Assembly: GCA_003249015.1 (NCBI GenBank)
Contig: QBLS01000007.1
Location: 116,176 to 180,175, forward strand
From: Pseudanabaena sp.
Lineage (GTDB): Bacteria; Cyanobacteriota; Cyanobacteriia; Pseudanabaenales; Pseudanabaenaceae
DNA: 64,000 nt
Reading direction: 5' to 3'
Shown here: in pieces, positions 60,930-64,000 of the stretch
Position numbering within the stretch: position 1 is the first letter of the stretch
Layout: each line of letters begins with the position of its first letter
Position numbers and translations under genes: made by a program
Notes under the pieces: generated by a model
What the model saw: only the letters and a program-made list of their open reading frames with translations
Databases searched by the model: none
Told to the model about the DNA's origin: nothing

Positions 60930-61093
60930 GATTGCTTTCCTTGGTTAGTTAGTTAATCGACTAAATGAAATGTAACATTTATCTCAACAATCTGCAATCT
61001 TTCTTTACATTTTTACGCCTTTAGAGGCATCCCTAAACCAGAAATGATTTTGATAGTGCGGCTCGCCGCACTATCAAAATCATTTCTGGTTTT

Positions 61094-61177
61094 TAAGTAG
61101 CTAGTTATAAGTAAACTAAAAACCGAAGATGCTGTTCCGCCCGCTTAGCGGGCGGAACAGCATGTTTAGCCACTTAC
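61094..61177. repeat. Repeat family B copy
   Basis: Begins TAAGTAGCTAGTTATAAGTA and ends TTTAGCCACTTAC, centre a perfect GTTCCGCCCGCTTAGCGGGC hairpin. It overlaps the upstream end of the DUF362 open frame, which supports the later start codon at 61249. Confidence 0.7.
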
Positions 61178-61248
61178 AACAGCGCACTGCGCTGTGCCTA
61201 GGCTATATTTTAGGTATTCTGCTGAGTGAAACCCTTCTAGAAATAGCT

Positions 61249-62214
61249 ATGAAACCAATTGTTAGTCTCTTGCGTACTTCCACATACGATGTAGATTTAT
61301 TGATGCAATCTTTGGAGACAGTACTTGCACCCCTAGGAGGTATGTCTAGTATCGTCAAAGCTGGCGATCGCGTTCTGCTCAAACCTAACTTACTCACAGG
61401 TTCTCGCCCTACCAAAGAATGTACGACTCGCCCTGAATTAGTTTACTGCGTTGCCAAAATGGTGCAGGAGGCTGGAGGTAAACCATTTTTGGGGGATAGC
61501 CCTGCTTTCGGTAGTGTTAAGGGGATTGCCAAGGCTAACGGACTACTGCCCCTTGCTGAAGAACTAGGGATTCCAATTGTTGAATTTCACGGTAAGCGCT
61601 ACGAAACCCAAGGGGATGGCGAGCTGCAGCACCTGCGCCTGAGTAAAGAGGCGATGGATGCAGATGTGGTGATCAACCTGCCAAAAGTAAAGTCCCATAT
61701 GCAACTGACCTTGACCTTGGGGGTAAAAAATCTATTTGGCTGTGTCCCTGGCAAAATGAAGGCTTGGTGGCACATGGAAGCAGGCAAAGATGTGGAAAGG
61801 TTTGCTCAGATGCTAGTGGAAACGGCGCGGACGATTAATCCTGAACTAACGATCCTTGATGGCATCATCGGTCATGAGGGTAATGGCCCTAGTGCAGGTG
61901 AGCCAAAAAATTTGGGTGTACTTGCGGCTTCCTGTGATGTGTTTGCCCTCGATCGCGTTATGGTGGATATTCTGGGTGTTCAGCCTGAAAACGTGCCGAC
62001 GGTAGCTGCCGCGATCAGATCGGGACTATGCAAAGATCTAGAGGCGATCGAAATTGTGGGTGACAGGGTTTCTCAATTACAAATTTTTGATTGGCAGCTT
62101 CCTACGAATATGATGGCAATTGACTTTGGAATGCCAAGGGTCTTACGCTCAACGTTTAAACATCTCTATATCAAGTTCATCAAGGAACCGCTCAGCAACT
62201 ATGCCCGCATTTAA
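61249..62214 (+). CDS. DUF362 domain protein
   Basis: 321 residues from the ATG at 61249; the open frame starts at 61129, but that part overlaps a repeat and reads FSHLQQRTALCLGYILG, which is unlikely to be protein. The DUF362 core is VLLKPNLLTGSRPTKECTTRPEL, AGGKPFLGDSPAFG, INLPKVKSHMQLTLTLGVKNLFGCVPGKMKAWWHM and LTILDGIIGHEGNGPSAGEPKNLGV. DUF362 proteins often carry an iron-sulfur domain, missing here. Biological role unknown. The following CheY-like gene starts inside its last 14 bases. Confidence 0.9.
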   Translation: MKPIVSLLRTSTYDVDLLMQSLETVLAPLGGMSSIVKAGDRVLLKPNLLTGSRPTKECTTRPELVYCVAKMVQEAGGKPFLGDSPAFGSVKGIAKANGLLPLAEELGIPIVEFHGKRYETQGDGELQHLRLSKEAMDADVVINLPKVKSHMQLTLTLGVKNLFGCVPGKMKAWWHMEAGKDVERFAQMLVETARTINPELTILDGIIGHEGNGPSAGEPKNLGVLAASCDVFALDRVMVDILGVQPENVPTVAAAIRSGLCKDLEAIEIVGDRVSQLQIFDWQLPTNMMAIDFGMPRVLRSTFKHLYIKFIKEPLSNYARI

Positions 62215-62587
62215 CAACCAGCCGCTAATCTTGGTCGTCGAAGATGCCCCAGACAATCAAGTTTTGGTGGAACAGGTGTTTCAAGATTCAGGATATCGCG
62301 TGACTTGCATCCAAGATGGTCAAGCCGCTTTGAATTGGTTAGAAACAAATCAACCTGATTTAATTTTGCTAGATCTATCTCTGCCAGAGATCGATGGTTG
62401 GGAAGTTGCTAGACAACTTAAGGCTTGCGATCGCACGGCAAAGATTCCAATTGTGGCGGTGACAGCCCATGCGATGAAGGGGGATCGGGAAGCTGCGATC
62501 GCGTCAGGTTGTGATGATTATCTGACAAAGCCACTGGATATTGATCTGCTCGAAGCCTGTGTCAAGCAATGGCTAGCCGCCGCTTAA
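62201..62587 (+). CDS. CheY-like response regulator
   Basis: 128-residue stand-alone receiver domain: LILVVEDAPDNQVLVEQVF, phosphoacceptor Asp in LILLDLSLPEIDGWEVARQL, the conserved Thr/Ala region VAVTAHAMKG and the Lys in YLTKPLD. No output domain, so it signals by protein contact or as a phosphorelay link. Its start codon lies inside the DUF362 gene (14-bp overlap), so the two are translated together. It resembles DivK-type single-domain regulators, and could serve one of the two histidine kinases in the window. Confidence 0.92.
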   Translation: MPAFNNQPLILVVEDAPDNQVLVEQVFQDSGYRVTCIQDGQAALNWLETNQPDLILLDLSLPEIDGWEVARQLKACDRTAKIPIVAVTAHAMKGDREAAIASGCDDYLTKPLDIDLLEACVKQWLAAA

Positions 62588-63015
62588 ATGTCAAATCAAG
62601 AACCAAATCAAGAAATGGCTACGCTATTTCTTGATTTCAAAACTCTTACTGGGTTTGGTTTTCAGTTCAGGTCAGTTCAGGTCAGTATAACTATACTTGC
62701 CTGAACTACTGATATAAAAAGCTTTGCAAGTAAACCTCAAAATCATGCAAAAAACGCGGTGAAGCCACGCTTTTCACGTAAGAATGGCAATAGCTATAAA
62801 GAGAAAGTTCACATTTGGCTTATAGCTTGAACTAAGATTTAAGTATGGTCTTGAAAACCATGACTGCTTTAACTGTTTTAAATATTTTAAATATTCTTAC
62901 TTACTTCCCAGTGAATAGATGGTAGTGCGCGACTTTACCGCACATCACCAACTAAATACAAAGCGCTGTAACATTTGCCGATTTATTAATCTATAAAATT
63001 TAGGAAATCATTATT
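62588..63015. other. Gene-free stretch before hemH
   Basis: About 430 bp holding one hairpin (62605-62637, CAAGAAATGGCTACGCTATT type), a tandem duplication of GTTCAGGTCA (about 62666-62683) and AT-rich sequence; no credible gene. A promoter for hemH is expected here but was not pinned down. Confidence 0.55.
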
Positions 63016-64000
63016 ATGTCTGGTCGCGTTGGAGTAGTGCTTTTAAATCTAGGAGGTCCTGAAAAGTTAGAGGATGTCTACCTTTTCCTGTATAACCTGT
63101 TCGCCGATCCAGAAATCATCCGTCTGCCGATTCCATTCTTGCAAAAACCGATCGCCTCTTTGATTGCGGCAAGTCGTGCCCCCATCAGCCAAGAAAATTA
63201 CGCCATGATTGGCGGCGGCTCACCTCTGCGGGTAATTACTGAGGAACAGGGTGAGAATATTGAAAATGCCTTGCAGCGCCGTGGCGTGGAAGCCAAAGTA
63301 TATGTGGCAATGCGCTATTGGGAGCCATACACCGAAGAGGTGATCGCCCAAATCAAGCAGGATGGCATCACGAGACTGGTGGTATTGCCACTGTATCCCC
63401 AATATTCGATTAGCACGACTGGTTCTAGCATCAAGAAGCTTGAAGCTATTTGGGAAAGTGATCCAGAATTACAGAACATTGAGAAAATTACGATTCAGTC
63501 TTGGTATCACCGTTCTGGGTACATTCGTGCCATGAATGAATTGATCGATGGCAAGCTACAGGAATTTGCCGATCCTGAAAATGTGCATATTTTCTTCAGC
63601 GCCCACGGTGTGCCTGTGAAATATGTCACCAAGTACGGCGACCCCTATCAATCGGAAATGGAAAACTGTGTTGATGGAATTATGAAAGCGCTGCGCCGTG
63701 ATTATGCCCATTACAATGCCCATACCCTCGCTTACCAAAGCCGTGTTGGTCCCGTTGAGTGGTTGCAGCCCTACACTGAAGAAGCAATTAAAAATCTCGC
63801 TAAACGCGGCGTAAAGGATCTTTTAGTCGTGCCGATTAGTTTTGTTTCTGAGCATATTGAAACCTTGCAAGAAATTGATATCGAATATCGCGAAGTTGCC
63901 GAAGAACATGGTATCCATAACTTTGGGCGTGTTCCTGCTCTAAACAGTCATCCGATTTTTATCAATGACCTTGCTGAGTTGATCGTGGAGTCATTAGGCT
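63016..64000 (+). CDS. hemH: Ferrochelatase, 5' part
   Basis: Inserts Fe2+ into protoporphyrin IX, the last step of heme synthesis, at the membrane. 328 residues are visible and the gene runs off the window, so the C-terminal end (where cyanobacterial enzymes often carry a chlorophyll-binding Hlip-like tail) is not seen. Characteristic parts are [62 protein letters not shown] and [12 protein letters not shown] (catalytic His), plus [21 protein letters not shown]. The ATG at 63016 fits the known N-terminus ([16 protein letters not shown]). Confidence 0.96.
   Translation, partial: MSGRVGVVLLNLGGPEKLEDVYLFLYNLFADPEIIRLPIPFLQKPIASLIAASRAPISQENYAMIGGGSPLRVITEEQGENIENALQRRGVEAKVYVAMRYWEPYTEEVIAQIKQDGITRLVVLPLYPQYSISTTGSSIKKLEAIWESDPELQNIEKITIQSWYHRSGYIRAMNELIDGKLQEFADPENVHIFFSAHGVPVKYVTKYGDPYQSEMENCVDGIMKALRRDYAHYNAHTLAYQSRVGPVEWLQPYTEEAIKNLAKRGVKDLLVVPISFVSEHIETLQEIDIEYREVAEEHGIHNFGRVPALNSHPIFINDLAELIVESLG

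Noticed and set aside
61129-61248. N-terminal extension of the DUF362 protein
   Set aside because: The region is a family B repeat and the residues do not look conserved; the ATG at 61249 begins the known domain.

Overview
The window looks like a chromosomal segment of a filamentous or Pseudanabaena-like cyanobacterium. The HIP1 octamer GCGATCGC occurs throughout. The gene content is photosynthetic: ndhN and ndhS of the NDH-1 complex, a high-light-inducible protein, LL-diaminopimelate aminotransferase, dxs, cbiD/cobM and ferrochelatase. The genus is an inference; no rRNA is present.

Layout. 1-12 kb: housekeeping genes, mostly on the minus strand (Uma2 nuclease, photolyase, patatin lipase, dxs, FHA-cyclase, a HlyD adaptor, ndhN, an inositol-phosphatase-like enzyme, dapL). 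12-18 kb: cobalamin genes cbiD-cobM, a tRNA with anticodon CAT, and the chaperone/translation operon dnaJ-tusA-like-rsgA. 18-28 kb: a ferredoxin, a LOG/DUF2779-nuclease pair, a lipoprotein solute-binding protein overlapping a hybrid histidine kinase, a methyltransferase, a DnaQ-like exonuclease, and a strange gene in which an HTH-like domain is fused to a degenerate half of acetate kinase. 28-37 kb: a secreted phospholipase-D protein with an EF-hand, small proteins, and the tight operon ndhS-ompA-like-rnz, then def. 37-51 kb: an FAD oxidoreductase, a second Uma2 nuclease, a convergent pair of extracellular phosphatases (Tat-exported PhoX and a 1559-residue 5'-nucleotidase-type protein preceded by a clear Pho box), a GH94 phosphorylase and a third Uma2 nuclease.

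51.6-57.9 kb is the most remarkable part. Behind uvrC lies an integron: an IntI-type integrase on the minus strand, an attI region with three 26-bp direct repeats, and a divergent cassette array. Cassette 1 carries an LCM-type methyltransferase. Cassette 2 carries a pilin-like protein plus a small-protein/aspartic-protease pair. Cassette 3 carries a broken GNAT gene. Each cassette's starting GTTRRRY heptamer is the exact reverse complement of the RYYYAAC heptamer of the attC (or attC remnant) that ends it, so the boundaries can be read to the base. The array ends in a second, about 92% identical copy of the last 39 codons of uvrC, so the block is bracketed by uvrC ends.

58-64 kb: an OmpR-type regulator, a GAF/PAS histidine kinase, an Hli protein, a DUF362 protein overlapping a CheY-like regulator, and the 5' part of hemH, cut by the window edge.

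Between genes the window is crowded with palindromic repeats. One family of 110-112 bp (four good copies) is a MITE flanked by TA duplications; one copy sits inside a palindrome whose unoccupied version is present elsewhere in the window. A second family of roughly 84-105 bp has at least four copies. Many gene ends carry unusually long perfect hairpins.
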